Shown here: positions 36,438 through 43,807 of the stretch, in pieces
Layout of the letters: the number at the start of each line of letters is the position of its first letter
Position numbering within the stretch: the first letter of the stretch is position 1
NCBI RefSeq assembly: GCF_900207585.1
Contig: NZ_OAOP01000011.1
Coordinates: forward strand, 82,062 to 146,061
Origin: Bacillus oleivorans
GTDB taxonomy: Bacteria; Bacillota; Bacilli; Bacillales; JC228
Direction: 5' to 3'
DNA length: 64,000 nucleotides
The notes under the pieces: model-generated
What the model saw: only the letters and a program-made list of their open reading frames with translations
What the model was told of the DNA's origin: nothing
Databases searched by the model: none
Program-made: the position numbers and the translations under genes

Positions 36438-37400
36438 TTAATTATATTTTTTATACACTTTCCCTTTATTTTTTCCTGTCGATTCTTGTGTTGAAGAAAT
36501 CAATATCCTTTTAGTAACATACCTTGATTTTAAGTTTAAAAATTCTCTAAGTGATTTATTTGTAATGTAAGGACCAAAAAGAAGGACGTACTCTTCCAAT
36601 GTTGGTATATGCGCAACTTTGGATTGATGCTGACATAATGAACATAACCAGGCAGTATTTATTCTTTCCATAGGAATCTTCCTGCAATTTGGGCATTGTA
36701 CACCTGTAATTATATCTGATTTATCAATACTAAATTTCTTCAGAACATCAGCTTTACTCTCTGTATGTTCATTTATTAAATTGGATCTGATTAATTGAAT
36801 TTGTTTAGGAGTAATCACAGACTGTTTATATTTACGATCAAATTCAGAGATTTTTTCAAGTAAATAATCAGCGTGAATGATTCGGTCGTAGAATGGGTGT
36901 TTGTTGTCAGGGAAATTAAAAATTGCAGTAGGATTGCTATTAACAAATAAATACTCAATCGGCATATCCGGCATTTTATGTAACTTCATCCACTCATGCA
37001 GCTGATACTTCAATCTTCTTGATTGAAGTATAGGCTCCGTAAACCGACTCTCTACACCATTAAATTTACGAGTAAACTGGTTAGAAACTGGATCGAAGTA
37101 TAGTTGTCCCTGAATATTTTTCACTTCTAAGAGGAGAGCATAATTTGGGGTGATGAGGAGGCTATCAATTTGAAAGAAAGAATTTTTATTTGGAAGTCTT
37201 AGATCCTGAAAAATATTGAATTTTTCATTTGGTAATAAACTAGTGAAATAGTCCACTTCTTTTTCACCATAATATCCTGCCTTCTTTGTAGCAATTCGAT
37301 CCTCGATATTTTTTCGTTGAGGATGACCTTGAAGTATTCGAGTACGCAATACTGTTAAAGCTTTGATTTCTAATGGAAATTTTCTTCCTTTTACTATCAT
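36438..37400 (-). CDS. NERD domain nuclease-related protein
   Basis: 320 residues. NERD core at residues 40-140: YYGEKEVDYFTSLL, FQIDSLLITPNYALLLEVKN (the D...EVK pattern of PD-(D/E)XK nucleases) and a following YQLHEWM helix. A C-terminal zinc ribbon has CPNC near 240 and CSLC near 257. Cytoplasmic; may process DNA or RNA. AGGAGTGAACCA precedes the ATG. It sits alone between two GGGC arrays, just before the prophage. Confidence 0.85.
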   Translation of the reverse strand: MIVKGRKFPLEIKALTVLRTRILQGHPQRKNIEDRIATKKAGYYGEKEVDYFTSLLPNEKFNIFQDLRLPNKNSFFQIDSLLITPNYALLLEVKNIQGQLYFDPVSNQFTRKFNGVESRFTEPILQSRRLKYQLHEWMKLHKMPDMPIEYLFVNSNPTAIFNFPDNKHPFYDRIIHADYLLEKISEFDRKYKQSVITPKQIQLIRSNLINEHTESKADVLKKFSIDKSDIITGVQCPNCRKIPMERINTAWLCSLCQHQSKVAHIPTLEEYVLLFGPYITNKSLREFLNLKSRYVTKRILISSTQESTGKNKGKVYKKYN

Positions 37401-37539
37401 TGGTTCACTCCTATCTAATAGTTTTAAAAATATATTCTTTTGTGATTCAATTTTTCCTGCCTGGAATCCTTATTTTTGAAAAAATTTATTCTAAATGATT
37501 TATTGGCTTTCTTAACTAGAGTTTAAATGGTCAAGGACC

Positions 37540-37890
37540 ATCGTTTTTGGGCGAAACTCTGATTAATTGGGCTGGTGTTCATTTTTTTGGGCGGCTTTAA
37601 AAAATATTTGGGCGTCAAACCCCATATTTTGGGCGGTTCTAAGGAATAATTGGGCACCCCATACCTCTATATGGGCTGTTTTCACAATTTTTGGGCTTAT
37701 GGTAGCCTTTTTGGGCGAGTTCTCATTTTTGTGGGCGGATCCAAATTTTAATGGGCGGGACCTTATTTTTGGGCGGATCCAAATTTAATGGGCGGGACCT
37801 TAATATTGTGGGCGGATCCAAATTTAATGGGCGGGACCTTATTTTTATCGGCGGATCCAAATTTTAATGGGCGAGGTTACAATTAATTTG
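37540..37890. repeat. 20-bp GGGC-headed periodic array
   Basis: About eighteen contiguous units of 18-21 bases, each starting TGGGC or TGGGCG. The left units are diverged in their bodies; the right part is a doublet, GGGCGGATCCAAATTTAAT then GGGCGGGACCTTATTTTT, repeated four times (about 37734-37870). The same GGGCG-headed half unit builds the array on the other side of the NERD gene. 37401-37539 shows nothing else. Confidence 0.8.
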
Positions 37891-37951
37891 GCGGGCAAAC
37901 GGCGCTCCTTCCGTTTTTGTGCATCATATGCGTCCAAGCTCCACCTTATTA

Positions 37952-37992
37952 AAAAAACCCCAGCTGCACCTAACAGCCAGGGTTTTACTAAC
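37952..37992. terminator. terminator left of the prophage
   Basis: AAAACCCCAGCTG / CAGCCAGGGTTTT, a long stem with two mismatches, followed by TTTTTTTA on the minus strand. 37993-38170 is AT-rich without a supported gene. Confidence 0.6.
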
Positions 37993-38163
37993 AGTTTATT
38001 AACCAATCGAACCTTCCATCTCGAACTTGATTATTTTCGGTTTTTAAAGTCTGTTCTTTCCTTGTGTATACCTTGATATAATAAGGTTTTCTGTTTTAGC
38101 TTTTTAAAATATTTCATTTCTTTTTAAACTAATTTGGGCAAAATCTGGGCAAATCAAAAATAA

Positions 38164-38197
38164 AAGCTTCTCGGTAGTGAGAAGCTTTTATTTTTAT
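38164..38197. terminator. bidirectional terminator at the probable prophage boundary
   Basis: AATAAAAGCTTCTC-GGTAGT-GAGAAGCTTTTATT, a perfect 14-base stem, between the accessory host region and the first minus-strand phage-like gene. Confidence 0.85.
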
Positions 38198-38203
38198 ACT
38201 TTT

Positions 38204-38389
38204 TCATGTTTTTTGTGTTGGTTTTTTAGGCGTATTGGTGGGCAGTTTCGTGGGCAAAAATTCTACTGCGGATCTACAAACTGAACATTGGTAAATTAAC
38301 ACTTCAGTCATCGTATCAACATCAAATACTTCCTTCACTTGTAAAGACTGACCACAGCATAATACTTTGTTTTGCAAAAACATTCTCAT
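38204..38389 (-). CDS. hypothetical small Cys protein
   Basis: 61 residues. CCG near residue 12 and CSVCRS near residue 36 could form a zinc site; the C-terminus is KLPTNTPKKPTQKT. ATG at 38389 follows AGGTGGGG by 5 bases. Divergent from the XRE gene. Probably part of the phage early region. No family recognised. Confidence 0.5.
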   Translation of the reverse strand: MRMFLQNKVLCCGQSLQVKEVFDVDTMTEVLIYQCSVCRSAVEFLPTKLPTNTPKKPTQKT

Positions 38390-38461
38390 CACTACCCCAC
38401 CTTTTCAATTTTCGTTTTTCCGTATATAATTTATACCTAGTTTAACCACAGGGGGAAAACT

Positions 38462-38686
38462 ATGGCACTCCGTAAAGGGAGATGCCGTTTGCAGGAACTA
38501 CTAGGTGATATGACCCAAACAGAGTTTGCTCGGCGAATGAAGGTCGCCGATTCTACTGTTTCTCGCTGGATTAAAAATGAGAGAGAAATGAGTTACGAGA
38601 ACGCAGTTTTAGCAGCTCGAATATTAGGTTGTCACGCTGAAGATTTTTACATATGGATTGAAGTCCAAAAAGGCAAACGGCAATAG
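38462..38686 (+). CDS. XRE-family HTH regulator
   Basis: 74 residues. Helix-turn-helix at residues 18-50, with MTQTEFARRMKVADSTVSRW being a typical recognition pair. AGGGGGAAAACT before the ATG. Single-domain size suggests a Cro-like regulator rather than a full repressor. It is the only plus-strand gene in this part; the inverted repeat after it may be a target or terminator. Confidence 0.8.
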   Translation: MALRKGRCRLQELLGDMTQTEFARRMKVADSTVSRWIKNEREMSYENAVLAARILGCHAEDFYIWIEVQKGKRQ

Positions 38687-38715
38687 GTGGATTCCTCCAC
38701 CCTCCCTCGGGGAGA

Positions 38716-38736
38716 TTTTTGCCATATAGGCAAAAA
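38716..38736. repeat. inverted repeat TTTTTGCC/GGCAAAAA
   Basis: Perfect 8-base arms around ATATA, 30 bases after the XRE gene. Could be a weak terminator or an operator. The rest of 38687-38905 shows no gene. Confidence 0.4.
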
Positions 38737-38905
38737 CTATACACTTATTATATCGGAATATTTTAACATTTTCACCATAGTATTTTAGTCTGAATCAAAT
38801 TTTACATTTAACCCCTCAAAATTTCTTAGTTTTCCCTTTAGTCGTAGGACTGTTGTAATGTAAAATCGCTGTTTATTGACATGATTTCGTAATTTCAGAA
38901 TAATT

Positions 38906-39547
38906 TTATATATCTTCTTTAGAATAGACCTCGTACTTTAATCCTGTTTTCGTTAAATACTTCTCTATATTAATCTTCCGTAATTTGCTAGCGGTATAAA
39001 AAACAACGACAGGTGCTTGCTTGAATTTCTTATTAATCACCTCTGAAGCTTTTTTGTATCTCTCGATTTTCTTTTTATTCTCACTCATAGATTGAGTACG
39101 ATCTACCTCTAAAAAGTAATACACTCCCTCACGCTTATACAGGGCATCACAGCGTATGACTTCCTCTCGGTAGGATAACCCCTCCCTTAGTTCTAAAACG
39201 ATTTCTCGCTCAATCTCGAACGTGCTAGGCATCCCTAAATTAATATAGAAATCATTTCTCATGAGATAGTGTTCTATGACTTCGGCAGACCATTTTCTTT
39301 CCTTTGTGCTGCCTATTACATCACGTCCCAGGGAGTTTAAATAATAGACATGTTCTCCGTTTCTCTCATGGAAAGGCTTCTTGTGTAGGTAAGGCTCCAT
39401 TTCTTTTAGGATTCTTAGAGTATTGGGGCGTTTCCCTAACCGATGGATTTCTTGAATCTGTGACGTACTCATAAACCCGAACCTATCTAATGTAGAAAGT
39501 ATCCTCTCCTGTCTGTTCTTCATTTTTTGGTGCATGGTGAGGATCAT
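38906..39547 (-). CDS. replication-relaxation family protein
   Basis: 213 residues. N-terminal winged-helix (residues 15-60, RFGFMSTSQIQEIHRLGKR) and a C-terminal PD-(D/E)XK-like region with IRCDALYKREGVYYFLEVDR near residue 127, the usual replication-relaxation layout in Gram-positive plasmids and phages. It overlaps the end of the FtsK-like gene by 65 bases and has GGGAGG before its ATG. These two genes are normally paired; the role is in element DNA replication or transfer. Confidence 0.78.
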   Translation of the reverse strand: MILTMHQKMKNRQERILSTLDRFGFMSTSQIQEIHRLGKRPNTLRILKEMEPYLHKKPFHERNGEHVYYLNSLGRDVIGSTKERKWSAEVIEHYLMRNDFYINLGMPSTFEIEREIVLELREGLSYREEVIRCDALYKREGVYYFLEVDRTQSMSENKKKIERYKKASEVINKKFKQAPVVVFYTASKLRKINIEKYLTKTGLKYEVYSKEDI

Positions 39548-40697
39548 GATTCTTTACCTCCCATTGTTTCAGTCTAGCCTTCATTTCTTTATCGCTAATG
39601 TAAGGCACTTGCATTTCTCGTAATTCGTGGGTTTTGAATAAGGCTCTCCCTTTAATATCACTTGGTAGTTCTTCGGCTCCATAATCATCTATAGCGACTT
39701 GCGAAGCATACCCAGACGGTAGCCGGAATGACACTTTAGCATCCGAATTTTGCTTTACAGAGCGCGGCAGGGTGTCAGCTGTAGGGTATTGGGTACAAAA
39801 GACCTCTCTAAAGCCTAAAGCCCCACCTATACGGGTGATTTCTCCTAAGAAGTATTGGCACATGCCGAGTAAATCTTTTTGCTCTTTGGTCATCCATTTT
39901 TCCGGGGCCAGCTGCGCGGCTTCGTCTACAATAATGAAAATACGTTTTTGTTCAGGAGTGTCTATTACATTTGTCCAGCCATTAGTACGGAAATATCTGT
40001 ACATTCTTTCCATCCGTTCATGAATCTCGGTTAGCAGTAATGCCCCTTCCTCCGCGTTACTGGCTACCCTTCTAACTTGTTTTAATCGTTCATAAGGTCC
40101 AAACTCTAACCCACCTTTTAAATCGATTAAATAAAGCTCTATATCGTCTGGATGATGTTCAATGAGATAGGTCATTAACACTTTTAGAAAGACTGTTTTT
40201 CCAAACCTTGTTGTTCCAGCTACTGTCATATGGGGAACGTGGTCAAAGTTATGCCAAACTAACCCGTCAAACCTTTTACCGATAGGAGCAAACCAACCTT
40301 CTTTATCGGGTAGTGCTTCATATGGGAACATTTCTGGAATCTCTTCATCATATACCGAGAATTGAAGCAATCCTTTTTTATAGGCAACCTCTACAGGTTT
40401 TTGTAATCCGTCCGTAAATACTTTAACCTCTTTTTCCATCTTGGCTAGTTTGGTCGCTGGTAAGCCTAAAGGAATGGTGTAGAAGTATCTCATACCTATG
40501 TGATTATACCCGTCAAAGAGTTTTTGTTTTTTCTTGTATGTCGGGTATAGAAAAGTTTCTTCCTCTCCCTTTGTTTTTCTAACTCCATAATTGACATTCC
40601 TCATGATTGTTTCGATTTTCTTTCTATCGGATTTATTAGGGGCTTTCGTAACAATGGCAAGGGTTCCGACTGCTAAAGGTATCATCCATTCAAGCAT
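39483..40697 (-). CDS. FtsK/SpoIIIE-like ATPase
   Basis: 404 residues. Walker A AGTTRFGKTVFLK near residue 160, Walker B RIFIIVDEAAQL near 250, both within one FtsK-type motor domain; an N-terminal hydrophobic stretch may anchor it. No gamma (KOPS-reading) domain is seen, so it is a plasmid/phage-type translocase rather than the cell division FtsK. Its ATG overlaps the stop of the preceding small gene. Works with the replication-relaxation protein. Confidence 0.85.
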   Translation of the reverse strand: MLEWMIPLAVGTLAIVTKAPNKSDRKKIETIMRNVNYGVRKTKGEEETFLYPTYKKKQKLFDGYNHIGMRYFYTIPLGLPATKLAKMEKEVKVFTDGLQKPVEVAYKKGLLQFSVYDEEIPEMFPYEALPDKEGWFAPIGKRFDGLVWHNFDHVPHMTVAGTTRFGKTVFLKVLMTYLIEHHPDDIELYLIDLKGGLEFGPYERLKQVRRVASNAEEGALLLTEIHERMERMYRYFRTNGWTNVIDTPEQKRIFIIVDEAAQLAPEKWMTKEQKDLLGMCQYFLGEITRIGGALGFREVFCTQYPTADTLPRSVKQNSDAKVSFRLPSGYASQVAIDDYGAEELPSDIKGRALFKTHELREMQVPYISDKEMKARLKQWEVKNHDPHHAPKNEEQTGEDTFYIR

Positions 40698-40915
40698 TAC
40701 TTATCCCCTCTCTCCTTCCATCCAATAATAACGTCACCCATTTCCCCTTTAGCCTTACAGATATAACTCATATCATCGTACCAATCCATGCTAACTTTAT
40801 ATAAATCATGGTTTGGATAAGAATCTTGAAGCAAGTTTAAAAATGCTTCCCATCCTTCTTTCTTCACAAACTTTTTCGTTTTCTTATGACTAAATATTTC
40901 ATCAAAATCACTCAT
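40697..40915 (-). CDS. hypothetical phage early protein
   Basis: 72 residues, charged, with two aromatic-rich segments (EGWEAFLNLLQDSYPNHDLYK). GGGAGGGGAGCGC precedes the ATG. The stop overlaps the ATPase start, so it is coupled to that gene. No family recognised. Confidence 0.6.
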   Translation of the reverse strand: MSDFDEIFSHKKTKKFVKKEGWEAFLNLLQDSYPNHDLYKVSMDWYDDMSYICKAKGEMGDVIIGWKERGDK

Positions 40916-41069
40916 GCGCTCCCCTCCCAGCTTTAAGACATTCGAAGAATGACGAAAAGGTGGCTTTAGGTGAAAAAACCTAAAGACATTTCAGTCCAAC
41001 AAAACGAAATTATACAAGAAAAACAACAAATTAAATCAAATATTAAACCTTACCCCAAAGACTGATACC

Positions 41070-41339
41070 TTACCAACCCATTACGATATGACGAAATAAC
41101 CCATGCTTAAACACGAATAGTAGTATAGACACTGCTATAGAACCTATCATGATAGCCCTCATTAGTGTTTCATTAACGGAAAAACCCGCCTTTTCGAGTA
41201 AGACGAGTGTAAGTAGTACAGCTCCACTTGTGAGAAAGAAGTTAAAACCTAGATCGACCATGTGAAATATTTGAGGGTCAGGGGTTATGGACTGGATCGC
41301 GCTGCCTTTCATAAACTCTGAGAATTTAATAATCTCCAT
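41070..41339 (-). CDS. small membrane protein of the prophage early region
   Basis: 89 residues with two membrane helices (about 28-48 and 62-78). AGAGGATG precedes the ATG, which overlaps a tiny Cys-rich frame. No family recognised. Preceded by the phage control region. Confidence 0.6.
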   Translation of the reverse strand: MEIIKFSEFMKGSAIQSITPDPQIFHMVDLGFNFFLTSGAVLLTLVLLEKAGFSVNETLMRAIMIGSIAVSILLFVFKHGLFRHIVMGW

Positions 41340-41397
41340 TTAGATTCACATCCTCTACCATATAACTCCAACACATGTCACATTCACAAGGACACAT
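41326..41397 (-). CDS. possible 23-residue Cys-rich peptide
   Basis: Reads MCPCECDMCWSYMVEDVNLN and three more residues. AAAAAGGAGTGATGGT precedes the ATG. Four Cys in the first nine residues could bind a metal. It overlaps the next gene's start by 14 bases, so it may instead serve to couple translation. Not a recognised family. Confidence 0.35.
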   Translation of the reverse strand: MCPCECDMCWSYMVEDVNLNGDY

Positions 41398-41520
41398 ACC
41401 ATCACTCCTTTTTGGTTTTGATATTGAGTATATGTCTTTGTATGAATATGTTGCATGTATAATTGAAAATATTTCTACTACTTTTTGAACTAATGTATGT
41501 ACTATTGGTAAATTTATTGA

Positions 41521-41526
41521 TATAAT
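41521..41526 (+). promoter_or_regulatory. probable -10 box of the XRE/small-gene operon
   Basis: TATAAT, 62 bases before the XRE start, with a poor TGTACT 17 bases upstream. The 190-base gap 41398-41587 is probably the phage genetic switch, serving divergent transcripts; several ATGTA-like words recur there. Confidence 0.4.
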
Positions 41527-41587
41527 GGAATTAAAGTAATATTATGAAAGGAAGGTGAATAAAATAGTTAGTTTAGAGGTGCAAGCC

Positions 41588-41803
41588 GTGAAACCAATAA
41601 CAAACACAGCCAAATTTAAAATAAAAATTATTGAAGCTGGCATTAGCCAAACAGAGCTAGCAGAGGAATTTAAAGTATCTAAGCAAACGGTAAATGGATG
41701 GGTAGCTGGTAGAATAGCCCCCACCCTTAATACAGCTTTGAGAATAGCTAAACGGTTGAATTGTAGTGTAAATGATTTATGGGAATATAATCCCGAGTCG
41801 TAG
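41588..41803 (+). CDS. XRE-family repressor-like regulator
   Basis: 71-residue protein with the HTH at about residues 18-52 (ISQTELAEEFKVSKQTVNGW). The GTG at 41588 follows AGAGGTG; a GTG 33 bases upstream overlaps another site and cannot be excluded. Gives the control gene at the divergent region, and probably sets lysogenic transcription. It shares its transcript with three small genes that follow. Confidence 0.75.
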   Translation: MKPITNTAKFKIKIIEAGISQTELAEEFKVSKQTVNGWVAGRIAPTLNTALRIAKRLNCSVNDLWEYNPES

Positions 41804-41831
41804 AATCAATTAAAAAAAAGGAGTTGAAAAA

Positions 41832-41969
41832 ATGAAAGTTTATATAGTGTTTTGGTCAGATAGTTTTGATGATTGGAGTCTCGAAAAAGTATTTAGCAAT
41901 GAAGAAAAAGCTATTGAATTTCAAAATGCAAAATTCGGCAGATGGATAATGGAAAAAGAAGTTGAGTAG
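41832..41969 (+). CDS. small 45-residue phage protein
   Basis: Reads MKVYIVFWSDSFDDWSLEKV onward, ending MEKEVE. AAAAGGAGTTGAAAAA is a clear site. Charged and aromatic; resembles small phage proteins with a single beta-alpha unit, function unknown. Second gene of the plus-strand early operon. Confidence 0.55.
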   Translation: MKVYIVFWSDSFDDWSLEKVFSNEEKAIEFQNAKFGRWIMEKEVE

Positions 41970-42004
41970 TTCACAATAAGAAGAGTATAAGGAGGATAAC
42001 TCAC

Positions 42005-42256
42005 ATGAGGGAACAATATTTTAACACAATGGGAGATATTTCAAGAGCAAGACAATTATTTATAAATAACCATGGTTTAACACCTAATACTGTTATTATG
42101 AATAGAACTTCATATCGTAACCTAGCAGACCATCACGAAATGTTAACTAATATGGGACCTGATAAATCTGTAACTGTAATGGGAATGAAAATACAAATAA
42201 CTGATGTAGACAATATCCAAGTAGGATATATGATTGAAGTTCCTGATATAGAATAA
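42005..42256 (+). CDS. 83-residue protein with capsid-like motif
   Basis: Starts MREQYFNTMGDISRA, with GLTPNTVIMNRTSYRNLADH near residue 24 and a VTVMGMKIQITD segment near 57. That order resembles the P-domain to A-domain junction of HK97-type capsid proteins, but it is far too short for a capsid. AAGGAGGATAACTCAC precedes the ATG. It may interact with capsid or be unrelated; uncertain. Confidence 0.55.
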   Translation: MREQYFNTMGDISRARQLFINNHGLTPNTVIMNRTSYRNLADHHEMLTNMGPDKSVTVMGMKIQITDVDNIQVGYMIEVPDIE

Positions 42257-42262
42257 AAGAAG

Positions 42263-42517
42263 GTGATCCCCATTCCAAAATGTCTATATTGCGCACGAAA
42301 AGAAGGAATTTATCCCCTCAAACAGTGGGATAAAGAAGAGATTGAATATTATTGTGAGGACCATATAAACCAGGTTAAGAAATTCAATGAGGAACAAAAA
42401 ACAGCTTTCTATGAGTATTACAAGAATGAATTGCATAGGAGTTGGCTTTCGCCGAAGTCTCGGGAATTGTGGGAACAGATACACAAAGAAAAAGCTACCC
42501 CCAAATCAAGGGAGTAG
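42263..42517 (+). CDS. small zinc-binding phage protein
   Basis: 84 residues with CLYCARKE near residue 7 and YYCEDH near 30, forming a CxxC...CxxH zinc site, followed by a long charged helix. The assigned GTG overlaps the GAAGGTGAT site, so the true start may be at a downstream codon (an ATT at 42272 fits the site better). Last gene of the plus-strand early operon; the terminator overlaps its end. Confidence 0.55.
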   Translation: MIPIPKCLYCARKEGIYPLKQWDKEEIEYYCEDHINQVKKFNEEQKTAFYEYYKNELHRSWLSPKSRELWEQIHKEKATPKSRE

Positions 42518-42528
42518 CTTCTTTCTAT
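42492..42528. terminator. bidirectional terminator between early operon and lysis genes
   Basis: AAGCTACCCCC / GGGAGTAGCTT with CTTTCTATTT after it, between convergent genes. Confidence 0.8.
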
Positions 42529-43156
42529 TTATGGCGGTCACTAATAGACCAATCACATCTGAGTCCGTTAATTCATCAATCCGAGCTGACCAATCTGCCG
42601 ATAACACACCATTTTTATAGAGTTGATGGAGCAATTCTTTTGTCTCTTGCTTGACTGTTTGTGAAGATGGATTAAATGCACTCACTTGCTTCGCCACCTT
42701 CTTCCCTTCGATTTTCTTAATAAATTCATTCCATTTTGGGAGTAACCTCACCGGGCAATACTTACCACTCCAATGTTTATGAGGAACCACATTTTCAATC
42801 GAAATATTAAATTTGTTCATGAGATACCGGATTAACTCAATAGCATTTTCTACAGCCTTATCAAAATCCCCATCCTCATTTTCGCATATTTCAATACCGA
42901 TGGATTGTCGATTACCTTTTCCTTGCCCATCCCCAGCATGCCATCCGTTTACATCGAATGGAATGTGTTGAATCACTTCTTTATCATCAACAGTTAAGTG
43001 CCAGGATTTTTGAGTAGTGTCCGTGCCTTTTAAATATTTACTGTGCATACGGGCATTGGCACCTTTACTTAAGTTTCTCGTTGTGTGTACGGTGATGTAT
43101 TTAGGGGTCATGGAGTAGGCTTTATATCCAGGAATTAAGTCTTGGATAATGTTCAT
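42506..43156 (-). CDS. N-acetylmuramoyl-L-alanine amidase (phage endolysin)
   Basis: 216 residues, Amidase_2 domain at 15-145: YITVHTT (first zinc His near 24), SWHLTVDD near 70, IGIEICENEDGD near 95 and VPHKHWSGKYCP near 130 (second His and Cys/Lys site). A C-terminal 60-residue tail is likely the wall-binding part. It cleaves the amide bond between muramic acid and the peptide at the end of phage growth. Overlaps the holin gene by one base. Confidence 0.88.
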   Translation of the reverse strand: MNIIQDLIPGYKAYSMTPKYITVHTTRNLSKGANARMHSKYLKGTDTTQKSWHLTVDDKEVIQHIPFDVNGWHAGDGQGKGNRQSIGIEICENEDGDFDKAVENAIELIRYLMNKFNISIENVVPHKHWSGKYCPVRLLPKWNEFIKKIEGKKVAKQVSAFNPSSQTVKQETKELLHQLYKNGVLSADWSARIDELTDSDVIGLLVTAINRKKLLP

Positions 43157-43524
43157 TACTTATCACCTTTCCCTACCTTATTAGGGTCAAAATACTTGGT
43201 CAGGAAATTAAGGTTAATGCCAATCCTAGAGAAATTCTCAATGATACTTAATCCTTCATACACAACAATGCCCCATACACCTATTTGAATAATGTATCCG
43301 TCTGCATTAATAAAAGCATCAACAAACACTAAAAAAGCGAGCGCTACGAATATTCCTGCTTTTTTAATTAAACCTACAAAATTGATGGAACTGTTGATTT
43401 TCTTTTCCACTCCTGCTGCTAATAAACCTGTTGCAATATCAAAAGCAACTAGCCCTAAGGCTAGATGCCATATGTTATTTCCTACGACTGATTTTATGTC
43501 AAATCCAAAAATTAGCGTTTCCAT
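43156..43524 (-). CDS. phage holin (phi-LC3/Bacillus holin_4 type)
   Basis: 122 residues with three or four hydrophobic segments and the pattern LGLVAFDIATGLLAAG then VFVDAFINADGYI, typical of the holin_4_1/toxin-secretion-lysis family. GGAGG follows a terminator and precedes the start. Lies directly before the endolysin, which supports its role of making membrane holes. Confidence 0.8.
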   Translation of the reverse strand: METLIFGFDIKSVVGNNIWHLALGLVAFDIATGLLAAGVEKKINSSINFVGLIKKAGIFVALAFLVFVDAFINADGYIIQIGVWGIVVYEGLSIIENFSRIGINLNFLTKYFDPNKVGKGDK

Positions 43525-43541
43525 GTGTTTTCCTCCTAATA

Positions 43542-43570
43542 TAAAAAGGACCCCGTTATGGAGTCCTTAT
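43542..43570 (-). terminator. terminator after the small membrane gene
   Basis: Minus strand AAGGACTCC-ATAAC-GGGGTCCTT then TTTATATT. Confidence 0.8.
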
Positions 43571-43794
43571 GCTGATTCTCTTCTAAATAAATATGCAATT
43601 ACCACAATAGGTATTGTAATAACCCAAGGCCAAAATGAGGAAGGGTAAATAAGATAAATAAAATACAAAAACCCTCCCACTAGTACATAAATCCAAAACA
43701 AATATTTAATGATTCGTTTGGCCTTTTCGCCCAAGTACATGTAAATCAATACGGGGATAAAAACAGCTAAAGTTGCAATTAAAAATTCTATAAT
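43567..43794 (-). CDS. small membrane protein, probable non-AUG start
   Basis: The clear coding part (from TTG at 43749) begins LIYMYLGEKAKR, but the frame stays open and reads as a membrane helix (IEFLIATLAVFIPVLIYMY) up to codons ATT (43794) and ATA (43791), which sit just after AAAAAAGGGGGGAG. No ATG, GTG or TTG is in frame upstream of 43749, and other frames stop at once. So translation likely starts at ATT or ATA. Three helices, basic loop KAKR; possibly a second holin or lysis regulator, by position. Confidence 0.55.
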   Translation of the reverse strand: MIEFLIATLAVFIPVLIYMYLGEKAKRIIKYLFWIYVLVGGFLYFIYLIYPSSFWPWVITIPIVVIAYLFRRESA

Positions 43795-43807
43795 ACTCCC
43801 CCCTTTT

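Noticed and set aside
35751..36441. Long overlapping plus-strand open frames reading WADLSLFWARRSV-like repeats
   Set aside because: They arise because the 41-bp array has no stop codons and cycles through all three frames. No ribosome site, no family, and frames overlap each other.
38100..38200. Remains of an integrase C-terminus or attachment core near repeated TGGGCAAA words
   Set aside because: The words are short and no tyrosine recombinase motif is visible; without the other end of the prophage an attachment site cannot be supported.
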